Assembly: GCF_011039275.1 (NCBI RefSeq)
Contig: NZ_JAAKGB010000001.1
Coordinates: 558,001 to 622,000 of the forward strand
DNA from: Streptococcus hyointestinalis
GTDB lineage: Bacteria > Bacillota > Bacilli > Lactobacillales > Streptococcaceae
DNA: 64,000 nucleotides
Direction of reading: 5' to 3'
Shown: one piece after another, positions 20,001 through 34,000 of the stretch
Numbering within the stretch: the first letter of the stretch is position 1
Layout: each line of letters starts with the position of its first letter
Translations under genes and position numbers: made by a program
Notes under the pieces: model-generated
The model's database searches: none
The model's input: only the letters and a program-made list of their open reading frames with translations
Told to the model about the DNA's origin: nothing

Positions 20001-23000
20001 ATTCTTACTGTCTGGAATTTGAGGACTAATGGATAATATAGCTGGAGAGGATTTAAACACCTACCTGAGCAAAAATATAGCGCGCAAATGAGGGGGCCTG
20101 CTTGATTGGGGTGGAGACTTTAAGAGGATTTGAGGTTTGATAGATCAGCTAACCTGACGAGAGGACATGCTGTCAACAAAGATATTTATCAAGTTACTGT
20201 GGCCTCCGATGCTAAACGAGAGGGAAAGTTACGTTCCATCGTTAGAAAGCTACGTCGTCGTGCACAAAACATCGGCTCTCTTGAAATGCGGTGCCGTATA
20301 AAGAAATCCCGCCGTATCTTGAAATGGAAACCTAAGTTGCAGACGTAATCTTCTGCAACAATTCTTCTGGTAAAATACCATCCCCCGACGACTAGGTTAA
20401 AATAAGCCTCACAAGAGAGCGGCCGTATAATTGTAGATGAAAATCAAACAGAGGTAGATGGCTGGGTTTCCAAGGCTACATGCTGACTACCTGATTTAAT
20501 TTCAGTGCTACGTTCAAGGGCGATTCTAGGTCTTTTAACCTAAATGGTATTATATCTTCTAAAGCCTGACTTAAAATATTATTACATCCTCACAAGGTCA
20601 ACAACATCACGTCAGTCCAACAACAAGAAACAACAACGTTTTAATAAAATTAACGTAGGCTGAATTATACACATCTGCTTAATGAATTAACAAATCGTCG
20701 TCACAAAGAACAAGGCCCCATAAGGGCATCAATAGTGAAGGTACCGTTATTTCGATACAAAGAGAAAAAAAGGGCAAGACAGCTGGATTTAATTTTGGAC
20801 AACAGTGCTGTTCCATGGGAGGTTTCTCGAATAAGATGGCTAAAAAGAATCAAAATTTGTCGTGAATCTTCGTGAAATGATGGTAGCCGTTCGCTTCTGG
20901 ACAGATTTGAAATGCCTGTTCGCTGTGATAAATCCATAACCGTGGAAGACAGATTAGGAATACTAAAAATATAATGTAGCCACAACATGAGTCTTTGTGA
21001 GGGGATTACCTTTAAGCAACCAAAGCTAGTATGACCCAGTGGAGACCCATAGTCTGTATGTGGATTGTAGCTACGGTATTCTCCTATGGTGCCCAAACCT
21101 AGGATGCAATTATGCCGTTAGGCTGGTTTTTTAGGCTTCCTAATTTTTAAGATTTAAATTCTGACGTGTGCTACCCGTATAGCTGCTCCACCGATGGAGA
21201 TCTATGAGCACCTAAGAAATACTAGACGAGGGGGTAAAGCAAGGATAAGGAATGAACGAAATGACTAAAAGTAGCTGGACTAAAATGACTGTCTTAGATT
21301 TGCTTGTTTTTATCTGGTACAGAGATCAAAAAATAAAAGGGTGGACAACTAAAAGCACGAGGATCTAAACGTAAAACTAGACAGAGGTGGAAGCTGCTAT
21401 TCGAATCAAATGGAAAGTCGGGAATTTGCACGGCTAAACAGTTGGGGTAAAGCCAACAAAGACGTAATTCCTCATTTACCCAGCCTAGTCTATGGCACAT
21501 TGATGTAGAACACCGTTCTAAATATTAAAGTCGGCCGTGGAATCAAAATGAGTACCGAGTGTTGGAAAATACGAATTAGAGGTGACCGTGGGTAAAGTCC
21601 GTGTGACCTAGGAGTTACGAAGAAACGTGGGAATAAGTGATTCCGACCATTGTAACACTAGCGACGACATGAAGAACGAAGAATAAGATATTTATACCTT
21701 TACAAAGGGTTTGTGTAATTATGCCGAATCAAGTAGCCTATTTAACAAATGACATTCTTCATTGTAGATATCAAAATCAGGGATCTGAGGGCCTAAGTAA
21801 TGGTATTATGCCCAACCCGACTAATTATTAAAAGCGTCTAAGCCCTGATTAAGCCCTATTTCGTAACATCACACATTGTTATGTCCTATTTGATCACAGG
21901 ATTTGCACATGTCCCTACCCGTTCACCGGGCGTTATTGAAAATTAAGCTGCTGCGAGACGGGCCGACGTCGGGAAACGTATTTTAATACATCATCCGATT
22001 AGGTAAAAGATAGAAATTCGAGGAACCGTATTTTTTGCTGTCCCGAACTCACGAGTGTGGCCTGACTTAGATCATTTCTGCTGCGATTCGATGTGGTCAG
22101 GTACGTTTGATGTGGGTCCCGTCGGGTAACCTTGTGTCTGATTCCAACTAGGGTGGAAAATTTTTTGGAATGCAAATACACTTGTGCTTAATGAAGTGTC
22201 CGTGTGATTTTTAAATAGGATTATGAGGATCCCGGAGGATCATGCTCCTCTATTTGCTGCTCTTCAAAAAGCCTTCGACTCTGGAGAAAAGCATTCCATG
22301 GCTGAATGCCCCCTCAAGGATTGCAGCTAAATTGGTATTTGTGGTTGCCGACTAATAAATACGATTGTAGATGCGTTGCATAAGCGGCTCTGTACCTTTT
22401 ATTTGCGGTAAAAGTTCGCTTTCGTAAGTAGTGTAATCTTCAAAGGGGTAGCTAGGGTGGAGTAGATAATATTTACTTAAATAGCCTATGTGTGATAGTG
22501 GAGTGCAAAGAAACCTACCCAGCGGGGGCTGATTCAAGTTTCCGTGTCCCTAGACCTGCTGGTTTTTACGTCGGGAAGGTATAGCGGGGACGAAGCATAT
22601 CTAAGGGGCTCTTCTGAACGCCGTTTTTTTCATGGGAAACAACTAAATAGGAAGAGAAAAAAGGTATTGGTCTAAATTAAAAGGAAAGGCCCCTTCTAGT
22701 CTACAAATTGGGGTCTAATTCTAGTCTGTATATATGTAGATAAAGACACAGATCAGAGTCATGACTGTCCCCCGATGTGGTTGGTATACTATTCGTAATT
22801 ATTAGGAGTTACGTGTGCTGCTACTAAGAGACGGTGCGACGAATTCGGTACAAACACCGGAGTTAGGGTGCCGTCTCTTCGGATTTACCATGGTAAGGCT
22901 AACAAAGAAAGCACGTCAGCTATTCGTAATAAAGTATTCACCGGCGTGGGACTTCCTCGTAGGCTTTTTTATTCAATTTCATGGGGACTTGATTTGAAAT

Positions 23001-26000
23001 TTTTTGCAAGGTGACTGGATGCGACGCTGCTCGACGCTTCCGAGGGGTATTTAACAGAGGCTAGACAGACAGATGGTGGCCTGCTATTTCACTTTGTGGA
23101 TCAAAGCAAGCTATTTGCAAACTACGGTCAGGCATGACCCCTTCGACTAGCCTCTCGATGGAAATGATAACTGGATTCAGCTAATCTGTATATGCGACCA
23201 TTAAGGGTGACAACATGTTTTAGCAAACAAAAATTTTTAATTAGAAAGAGGGACTAACATTCATCCAATCTTCCTTGTGGTCACGGAGACACTAACACGA
23301 AAATTTTGGCGCCGTGGGTAACTAGAAAGCAGGCTAATCCTTGGTCCCGCCCCTAGCAAACTGCAAGATAGCAAACTATTACTGTGACAACAAGGTCAAC
23401 CGATTAGATTACCGACTGACAAAACGAAGGTACGAAGCTAGGGTAAAGCAAAGATGAAAATTTCCTAAGCCACAAGACCCTTTAATTGACTGGGAATTAA
23501 AAGCACACCGCTAGGACCTTTGGCTAGCATATCTGGCCTTTAATACTATTTTATTTCGCTTGACGTTACAGGGGAATAGTAGGTTTTTCACAAAGGGTCA
23601 GCTAGGCTCATTATTATAGCAACTGTGCTAAATACGACATCTTGAACTCCGAAGTTGACAAAAAGGGAAAACGGTCGAAGGGCCTTTAAAGCACTGGTCG
23701 TCTGTTCCATAGTCTGAATCGTACTATTTAACGCCCCTAAAAATCAGATAGCAACAGAGAACCATTGATATATGATCTGCTTGTACGTCCACCGCCTTGC
23801 ACATTCCATAGAAGGATCGCACATTAACAGAGGTGAAATCAGTTATTTGCATTTACAGCAACAGCGCCTGACCCATTTAACAAACTTCCCGCGCCAATAC
23901 TAGAAGGACTTCGCGCCTGACAGGATTCTTCTAGTCCGCGGCTGGAGATATTCAAAGACCAGAGCAGATCATCATGTCCCTACCTTGTGCGGGGTTTTTA
24001 GCACCTATTGTTCGCTTGCGTAACTGTTTTCGAATAAAGCACGGTTCACCCAAGAGAGCAAAGATGGAGTCTGTTCCAAAAAAAGGGAGCCAATACGTAG
24101 ATCGTTAGCTAGGGCCGACTTCCATGGGCGAGTGTTATTTGTGTAATATCCGAAAAAGCCTTAGTCCTGTGGAGCTACGTTGTGCTGTCAGGTACAGCAG
24201 AATACCCGTACAACAGTTTAGCATAAAAATGGGATTAACAGCGTAATAACTATCAAAAGGAGTAGCTTAATAAGAAAGAACCTTTGGGTGATTCTCTATT
24301 TGTGGGTCTTTACGAATAGGCACTGTAGAAAATTTCACGGAAATTCTGGAGATACCCTAAAATGGGCGGCGTCAAAGATCCAATGTCATGTCTCGAAGCT
24401 GGACTAACCTTGGGCTACTCACGCCATGTCAGCGAAGCTATTCTAGTGCCGAATCAGCCGACTTGTGCGTTGTACTTTGTAGGTAGCGGGGTTGTACTTT
24501 TGACAGAATAGGTGTACTTTGATCTCTTGTAGGAAAGTCTAAAGAGTGAAGTTGACAATAACGTATAAAACAGAGGTAGGGAGCGAAGGTATAGCTGCTC
24601 GAAGCACTGGGCTGATGGCGGCGTAGTCTTTCTGGACAGCCTCTCGTTTAACAGGTTATTCATGGTAAATTTCCGCTTGCGAAAGCAAACTAAATACAGG
24701 AAGCGATTCTACTGGAGCTAAACACTGTTAGGGCGCCCTATCAAAGAAGGATTTGTTAGCGAAAATTGGCTTAGTGCCTGCAAGTAAGAGTGAACGCATG
24801 AGCAACCGTTTGCGAGACTACGGTACCTGAATTCCAAGCTACCGGTTGGCTAATTTCCTAGTCCTTTCAAAGCGTAAGTTCGTAATTAGAGCACTAAATA
24901 GGACACAGAAGCTCCGAAGAGAACTTTGTGCATAAGGGAAACGTCAAGATAGGGTTGTATAGCGAACAGCGCTAGTTCCGGTAAATAATAATGTGCCTAC
25001 AACAAGAAGTTACGAAGGGTTATGTGGTGATTTGTGGAATCAAAATGGTGATAGTAGTAGCTTTTTACAGGAGCTTGAAAGTAGCTAGGGCAATGCGAGT
25101 GCACTAAATCTGGACTACTAGGGTATACCAAAGTTGGTGGAATGGTAAAGAGTCCAAGCCACGAATACCCTATCTAGCTATATCAAACTATACACAGGCA
25201 TTAATTAATATTCAATTGGGTTTCTTGATTGGACAGCCTAACGCAACACAGTGACGTGATAACGTATTTGTGCACGAGTGCAAGGGTGGTGTCTCTGTAT
25301 AGAAGGGTTGGTCCCTATGAGCTCGTTTTTTCCGAAAGGTTTTTCGCTTCCTTTGATTAAGTCTGTAACATCTTGTATTCTTTCAATTGGGGAACAGCCT
25401 ATGAGTGCACGGGTATAATAGGCACTCTATTTGCTGGAGAGATCACACACTCCAATCTAATAGGTGCGTAATTCAAGTATTTACCATCTCTGGTATTATT
25501 GATGTGGATTCTACTAAGTCTGTCTTCGGACGTAATTCGTGCTGGTGGTTTTTACGTTCGTAAAAGTTACGAGGTTGGTGAAGGGTAAAGTCTAATGACT
25601 AAGGGAAAGGAAAGACCTTGTGCGTTTGCTTTCATGCGGGGGCGTGTAGGTAGAAGGATTATTTAAACGAGGATTTACAACATTCAGAGATCAATTGGGG
25701 CCTGAAAGGGTCCCTGTGATAAAATATTCCGTTAAATAAGGCCTGAGGATACTAGGGTTGAATCAACCAAGATGTGGATAAGGCTTAGGGACCTTTCGGG
25801 GGCGTTTAACAGGCTGTGAGGTTGGTTCATTATCGTTTGCGATTCTTCTCAATTATCATGTGGGTAAAGAATTCCTCATCTAGACTATGGAGTTTATGAG
25901 TGCGACGAAGTTGACAACTAATGGTGCGACGAACTAAATGTCTGTCAAGTTGGTTGGAGTTAAAACATATGATAAGGTAGGCAACGTGGTTCACGGTCGC

Positions 26001-29000
26001 ACCCAAGAGATCAAGGGAAACCCGTTCCTTGAAGATCACACAATTAAAAAAAGCATATCGTACGAATAAGCAGCGATAAACGATAAAGAGACGGTGATCG
26101 CACATTACCATGACGAATTGTCATGGGGAACAGCCTAAAATGAGGGAAAAGTTCGGATGTAACGTAAGACCTGGTATTCACTGCTACCAAGCTACAACAT
26201 GCAACAGCGAGACTTCCGGTTCCTTTTCATGCATTAAAACAGAAGGATTGGATGGTAACTTATGAGGATATTATTTTCACCGATCCAATTGTTAGCGAAC
26301 GAGGGAAACGCAGTTGACTGTCGAGCTAATGGTGATTGCGCATAAGCGAAAATGGATTGGTGGTGGATTGGTGTAATAGGACAGCCTATACCTAACCCGT
26401 TCAGGGGCGACCGTTAATTAAAACTCACGAAAGTTGTCTTTTTAAGAGACGGAAAAAGGCGAGCTAATTGCCCCCTAAGTTGGTAGATAGGCATGGGCAT
26501 GCATAAGTTCCGCGTTAAGACCTTTGTGGATTTTACAGCACACAAGGCCCCGCTGTCAGAAAGACAAACAAAGCCCTTTTAATTAATCCAAAACGTTAGC
26601 TTCCAAGCCATGAAGTGGGTTTTTCGCAGTCCGAGGGGTAATTTCACTGAAGTGACATTCGGTAGCAAAAAAAATTTGCTGTCGACGACTTTGTAGCCCG
26701 TGGAATATTTTATGAGTATTCTCACACCGCTATTTAACGCTAGGTTGAGGTTGTGGAGCTGATGGTAAACCTGAAACCATTTAACAGACGAAGAATTCCG
26801 CGCAAAGAAGAGAACTGTAGCTTTGTGATTAAGATATAATAAGGAGCAGAGGTGGTTAGCGAACTTCTGGATAAGGGCATGAGTTGGTGTTAAAACTAAA
26901 ACGAGATGTAAGGTGGAAGGATCGAACGTCAGCATGCAAAGATTTTCACGAACGAAGTGCGACAATGCCGTTGCGAAAATTCGTTAAATTTGAACGCCAA
27001 TTATGCCGTATATATATCTGTCATTAGCGATCATCACACACGTTCTAGCGAGCGAGAACAAAGGGTATCGTTAAGTGCACATTCAAAAGTGCTACTCACG
27101 TTTGCTGGAAATCGTTCGTAAATGAGGTCAATGCCGAAAATTAAAAAAGCATAAACTAGCGAGGGCCTGATGGAATAAAATGCTATACATTAACACATCA
27201 CGTAAAATGGGCATGAGTATAAATAGAAACTGCAGGTACGAAGACCGTTATTGATAATTACCAAGGTAAAAGTGTAATCTTAGCCCTTTCAAAATGAGTG
27301 GTGGGATGATGATACAGATTAAGATGTGACATCATCCACGGTCGTGTAATCTTCGTAATTTCGGGAATAATTCTCTAAAAAAAGGATTGAGTGCCTATCA
27401 AATTCCTATGGAGTTGGTTACCGTGGGAAAGGTATAGATAATAAGTGACAATTGGGAAAACAGAAAACTATATCCATTGAAAAAGACCCTATCAAATTTC
27501 GAGGAAGGGAGTTTAACAAAACAGCTCGTCCCCCGTGGATTTGTAGATCCAAAATGGACAGATAAGAGACGTTGACATTCCTATGGTACTCACCCTTCGA
27601 AACGGAAATTCTTTTGCTGGAGATGACCATGACGGCCTAAGTAATGGTGGTCATTTACTGTTATTACGTGTGATCTAGACTTTCTTTCGACAATAAGATC
27701 GGAAACAAGCTTGAAGTGCTACTTCTTCTGAAGGTACCTCGGTTCATGGTTCCGTATAGGATTACCATACCGTTCACCAAATTATTACCCTAGACTTAAT
27801 CTTAGGATATATCTCGTTCACCGTTCACACTGTATCGGAATGGAGTTAGGTTCCTTTAATAAAAACCCGTTCTTCGCACTAACAAAGCAAGGCATAGGAC
27901 AAATGAGAGTTTTCCACGCTAGCCGTTCACAGTTCATGTAACTGTAATTGGGGTAGAATACCATAGGTGTCTTCCATGTCACTTTCTCGTTTTTTCTACT
28001 ATATACCATATGAGTAGACTACCAACAACAACAGATTTATCTTAGGTAGGGGGTAAAGCTATTATCGGTTCAATACCTGAACGACTGTCTCGTACTATTT
28101 AAAAAAGTAGCTAGGGAGCTAAGGAAAACAGTAGCTATTCGGTTGGGTCCCATTTCACCTTGGGTCCCCCTCTATTCAAAAGTGCTTACCGTATATAGCT
28201 GAACGCTGAATCAATCAGCTAGTTCGTAATCCAAAACATAAGCGGCCTGAACGAAGATCAAAAGCAAGTTAATCGTTTGTTCCGCTATTCAGGCCGACTT
28301 CATACAGAATTCCAAGACAAATGACTAGGGTTCGCTTGCACAATACCCCGTGGAGAAGGGTGGCTTGTAGAAGGTACGATGAGTGCGATAGTATTAGGTT
28401 AAAAGCACGGTTCGCTATAAGAAAATCCACCGCTTACAGAGAATGACTTTGCTGTCTTAGATTTACAACATAATTATGCTTAAGATCGGAGCGTTGACCG
28501 TGGATTCGCACAGCGTGCATAACGAGCTAATGTAATCCACCTTTTGCGTCCCCCATTCACTTATTTAGGGTGGATGGAGTTCCCTGTGCTGGAGTTGGCG
28601 TTAAGATTAGCGATCATGCGAGAAAATCCATCAGCATCTGAAGAAACAGAGGGCTATTCTGGTGATAAGAGTGTCCGAAACAGCCCAAATTCCCCGTTAA
28701 TTCTGATACATCAAAAGTCAGTTGTATAAATGCTCCGAAGTCTTCGGCATGTGGGGCCAAAATGCCCATTCAGGATCGATCTTGAAGAACGAATATGAGT
28801 ACAAAAGGTCAAGTTTTTAATTGATCATTGGCGACCGTTTCGACAAGAGAGCAAAGTTCATTGATTAAAAATTAAAGAGACAGTGCCACGAAGGGAAGAG
28901 AATGGTGTTTGAGGTTCGCTATTTAGAACGAAAAAGGGTTACATCGTTTGGCTTCCGAGGCAAAAATGGGGAATAGTGTTACGTATGCGGGTCGCTTGAA

Positions 29001-31000
29001 CGTTCTTATCGTCGCACCCTAATTGAACGAGTGACAATTTCCGAAAGAAAATGGAGTGTTCCGCTTTGCGTATGACCTATATTAGGAACAGACAGGCGAT
29101 AGTAAGTTACGAAGAAGAATCGTTACGTCGATCATCGTCTAATATGAGGCACTGTGTAATAGTTCACCTATTCCTCGTTCAGTTGTTAGGTCTTAGGTTT
29201 TCCTTAATTCCCCCACTGAAGTGGATTTATCCATAGAAATTTTTAATGAGGTTGAGACGGAAGCTCATCTATCTAATGAGTTAGATCAGGGTTCCTTAAA
29301 GGCACAGAGCAATTATTACTAAAACATTCACCAAAGGCGTTTGGTGGTTCGACGTTCCAAGCCCAAATCGACCTTTGCCAAATTATTACGAAGAATGACC
29401 ACAACATTGAAACCCGTAACAAAACATTACAGTAATTGGCGCCGTTTCCACGGTGCTACCTCGTTTAACATTCATACATTACATTCGAAAAAACTATTCT
29501 ATAGATATTATCAAGCTGGTGCTATTTAATTGTATAAGGGTTTTACCTAAGTGTCAAGTTCGAAAGAAACCAAGCCGTTCGCACGAACAAGTGTCGCTGT
29601 AGCACGGGTACGTGCACAGCTTCCTAATATTCGGGTGCAAGCGCGTTAAATTTATCAATTAAGATATATTCGAAGTCTTAATTACCGTTTGATCAAGAGG
29701 GAACGCTCTTTTCTCGCTATTTATAGTGCTTGCGATAGTAAGGGTCATATTTACAGTTGGCGTCTTCCATGAATTCTACTCCAAAAAAATTGGCTTACTG
29801 ACAAATGAGACGTAGCTAATGTGCGAAGATCTTTGCACATTAAATGAGAGGTACTCAGGATTTAATGAGTACAGCTCGGGGTTGGTTGCCGCTTGCCACC
29901 CGTATTTCGGGCCATGTGAACAGACCTGCTCCATAGCAAGTTCTTTGGTGGGGTGATTGGGTTCGAAGGTCAACCTAGGTTGGTAACATTAATGACTCAC
30001 ACCGAATGCCGAGTGGCTGAAAGTTAGATCCCCCGTTGATCTAGTCGGCGGGGTGCGTTGTGTCGAATTGGTATCGATCGCACGTTCGCACAAGGATTTA
30101 CAATTTACTTACAGCACTTTGATGTGTAGACTACTACGCGACGCGTGGTTCGGGAACGAACCAGTTCAAAATTATGTAAACCTCGCAAAATTAAAGAGTC
30201 ATTAAAAGCTAAAAGCCGTTTCGACCATTAAGAGAACGATTGATCCATTACGGGGGAATAGTGGTTGGTAGGGAGTTAACAGGATCGATATAGTCAAGCT
30301 CTGTCGCATCGTCTGCCGTTCTCTTTGGGGCCAAATTAAAAACTACAGGAGAAACTGCCGACCTTAAAAGGGAAGTGCGACATGAAGTGCCGCTATGGTA
30401 AAAGAAAGAATTTTTGGATGTGCGAATTCACTTGTGGAGCATTCCGCGCCAAAATTTGAGTATAAGTCAGTTCTTTTCTCCGCGCAAAGGATATCCAAAG
30501 ACTGTACTACTATTTAATCTAGAGACAGGAAATCGATTTTTAACCAAGAGGAAACCCGTGAACGATTACAACAACCTGAAAATACGTTCCAGCACTATCA
30601 ATGACCTCGTGTGTGCGAATGCGTCCCCATATATTGGCGAACTGCCTCTAGATGTGGTGGCCTACTAAACGACGTAATATACCATTTCCTAGTCACCGCC
30701 TTAATCCAAAACGTAGTTGACTCGGGTAAAGACAGGACCGATCAAACGTCATTAAATAGGATGAAGTGCGAAACCCCGTTAGAATACCCGCAGTACTGTT
30801 AGGTACTAGCTGGTTTCTTTTCTCTATTTTCATATAGCTATATATAATAAAGATTTAGACCAAATCGACCTTCTCACCGTTGTTAATGTAATAACAAAGG
30901 ATTACCGAATGCCCGAACCAGCACACCGGAGCGTTAAAAAAAAGCATTCCTGAACGAACGTATTAAAAGCTTGCTGGAGTACAGTTGGATATAATAGAAG
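20001..31000. other. No gene recognised
   Basis: Longest frames are 131 codons (20701-21096, minus) and 128 codons (26579-26965, minus), neither with a ribosome binding site or family motif. A 72-codon plus frame at 20130-20348 is rich in Arg and Lys but otherwise featureless. No tandem repeat, RNA gene or strong hairpin was found. Confidence 0.6.
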
Positions 31001-34000
31001 GATTGGATTTTATTATCGGGTATCGGTACATTGGGGAAGAGAACGTTCAATTCTACCTGCACGGGAAGACGAAGATGTGTAATCACGAAGATAGCGAGGT
31101 CGCATATGCAACAAGCCGTTCGCATGATATCCGTCAATACTCGTTGTGTCAGACCTTAGGGTAGTTGACCGTTAGCGAACCAAGCCACCAGCACTTAGAC
31201 TGGAAATTACAATTACCTACACGAGGAAGTACATAGTGTTAATGGGGCCTAGCAAACATGATCGCCGACTGTGTCGATACGAGTGAGTGAACGACTAGCG
31301 AAGGTCAATGCTAGTTTTGTTAGCCGTTCACATTACTTCCCCCAGTTTAACATAAAAGGGGATGTAATCAGCAATTTAAATGCTTAGAAAGACGAACGAA
31401 AAGCTAGCCGTAATCCCGACGTTCGTTGAAGGTCAACGAATTGAAAATTTACAGTGCTATGAGGTCGCACACGTTTTTCATAGACTACTGTACATGGGCC
31501 AATTATTCCATTGTGACCTCGTTGTAGGTGTGAGTAGAGGCTTGCTGTGTTTTCCAGAAATTGATTACGCCGCTAATGAGCGAACCAAACTACTAGATAT
31601 AGCACTAACTAAGGGCAACAATTACCGAAAGTAGCGGATCTGAATCTTAAAAAATTTGTTTTCAAGTTAAGATTACGATAAACGATTGGTGATGGTCGCT
31701 TACCGAGGTACTATTACATTTGGAGACTTCGCTATGGTTCCTTTCGTTGCCTAAATGCGGCCCTGTGTTCTTCAAGACTTAGGGTATAGGGAGCGAAGAA
31801 CGTGTTACGAAGTTTAAATGATATACTGGTACTCCATTGATTACTGTCTCAATTTAGAAAATGACCAGAAATGAGCTGTAGATTTAGAAAAGAATTTACT
31901 TAGAAAGTACCAAGATGAGCTCCTACCTTTAATAATTGATGCTATGTTCAAGGGGAAAAGGATTGATTACCCTAGTCAGACATCGTATGCCCTAGACTGT
32001 TAGGGGACCTCAATTTGGATAAGGAGAACAGCGTTACATCGAAAGGGAAAGACGAAATCCACCGGTTCCTTTTCTGAAGGGAAGGATCGAAAGGTGTTAA
32101 TGAGCTTTTACCGTTAGCGATACTCAGCTGTAATTAGGGAAAATTCCAGACGAAAAAGTTATCGCAATTTTTATTCTGAAAGTCTCACCGTTTAACTTCC
32201 TGATTAGCGTTAAGATTATTAGGTGTAAGTTGTCTTCCGTCAGACACAGACAATCCCTTACTTTACCATGTTAATGGAAGATCGCCTCTAGTTATTAAGT
32301 CCTCGTTTGATCGTGGAAGGAAGACAAGGAAGAAAAGGAGGAAGAAGTGTTATCTATCTGCTACCACGAAGTTAGACTTCAAGCCTTCAATTCGAAGGTG
32401 CTACAATATTTCTCAATTAAGGAAGTTGATTTTCGTTAAACTCTCACCACATGCAGAGTTGGCAGACACTGGACTAACCTACCTCACATTCTAGACAGTC
32501 ACCAATTACCGCGTTTCGTTGTGGTCGAATGGAAAGAACATCATTGAACTAACCTCTAATTTTAAGTTCAGTCGCACCCTAAGGAATCGTAAATTAGTCC
32601 TGTTGCATCGGCATAGGACAACATTAAATTCCGGTATGAAGTTGTCTTCAAATGGGACTAGCTCCAAAAAGTATAAGGGGAGCGAAAATGAGACGTGCAG
32701 TTCCTAAAGCTATCTGATGTACATAGCCATACGGCTATTCAAATGCGGCCGATACCTCTAACCTAATCCCATGTGCCACGGCCTATATAGCTGACCAAGG
32801 CGTGTACTTATTAAAACTGTTTTTAATAGCTGCTTTCATACGAACTAAAAACGCTAATAATGCCAGATTATCACCCTACACACAACGAGCTACAGTTGGC
32901 GGTCGTTGAAGGCAGAGAAGGTCATTAAAGAACTGTTTCTCGCCACACGCTAAAGAATCTTGAACAAGCAGATCATGAACAAGTAGACTAGCTTCGAAAA
33001 AGGTTAAAATTACCGATGTTCATCTAGATTCCGCGCAACAAGTGAAATCCACGAGACGGTTCCTTTCACCTTGCTAAGGCGTTTAGCTATGAGCAGTTAG
33101 ATGGTCGCAATCCAACACCGCAGTGGAAGAAATATTCTCAAAAGGGAGTTTAGCGCAAATATTAGCGAACGAACTACTAGGGTCTTACAGCGTTGCATCT
33201 CCTGAATATACTGCATAAGTGATGAGGATGAGGACCATATCTGACCCAAATTTAGTGACAATTTTATTATGAACGTATATAGATTTACTCAAGGAAGAAC
33301 TTCAAGCAATTTAACGTAAGATATTATCAAGTAACATTCATTTAACCATGTGGATTTCAAATGCGAAATAGATAAGGGCAGCCGTTTCGATGAGCGAACG
33401 ACGACCATTTAATGCCGTTTGATGAACGTATGATACTCATAGTGCACAAATTTTTTCGTAAGTTGGAATCAATACGTTGTTCATATTGGACAACACAAAT
33501 TCGTCAATAATGAGAGTTTTATTTATTTTCATAATAGGACAAGCTGCGACAGTGGATGAGCGAAATAGGGAAAAAAATTGGATAACATGTTCGTATACCG
33601 ATTACAGAGAGTTAAGAAATCCATAAGGAATCATTGATCAAATTTCGAAAGCTACTATCTCGAAAAGAAATAACTGTATTCCATGATCTAGTTCTAGATT
33701 ACGCTTAGCCCAAAATAAACTTAAAATTAAAAATAGTAAGATAAGAGATACTGGACGTGCAGCTTTGTGGTCATAGACTACTGTTATCCTGAAGAAAAGG
33801 TCGGCCGACGTCTACGTCGTTACGTAAAAAAGGGGATGCGTCAAATTATTAAAGAGGTCGCATTCGATGAAAACGATTCTGTAAAGGTGCCTATCTTTTC
33901 TGAAGACTTACTGCTGAGTGCGTTCCATCTGCCGCTTCTTAATAGCGGGAATTTGATATACCCGTGAAGGAATCACCCGTGTAGATATATGTCTTCCATG

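Noticed and set aside
29940-29975. GGGTTCGAAGG string as a tRNA T-loop
   Set aside because: No acceptor, D or anticodon stem can be folded around it.
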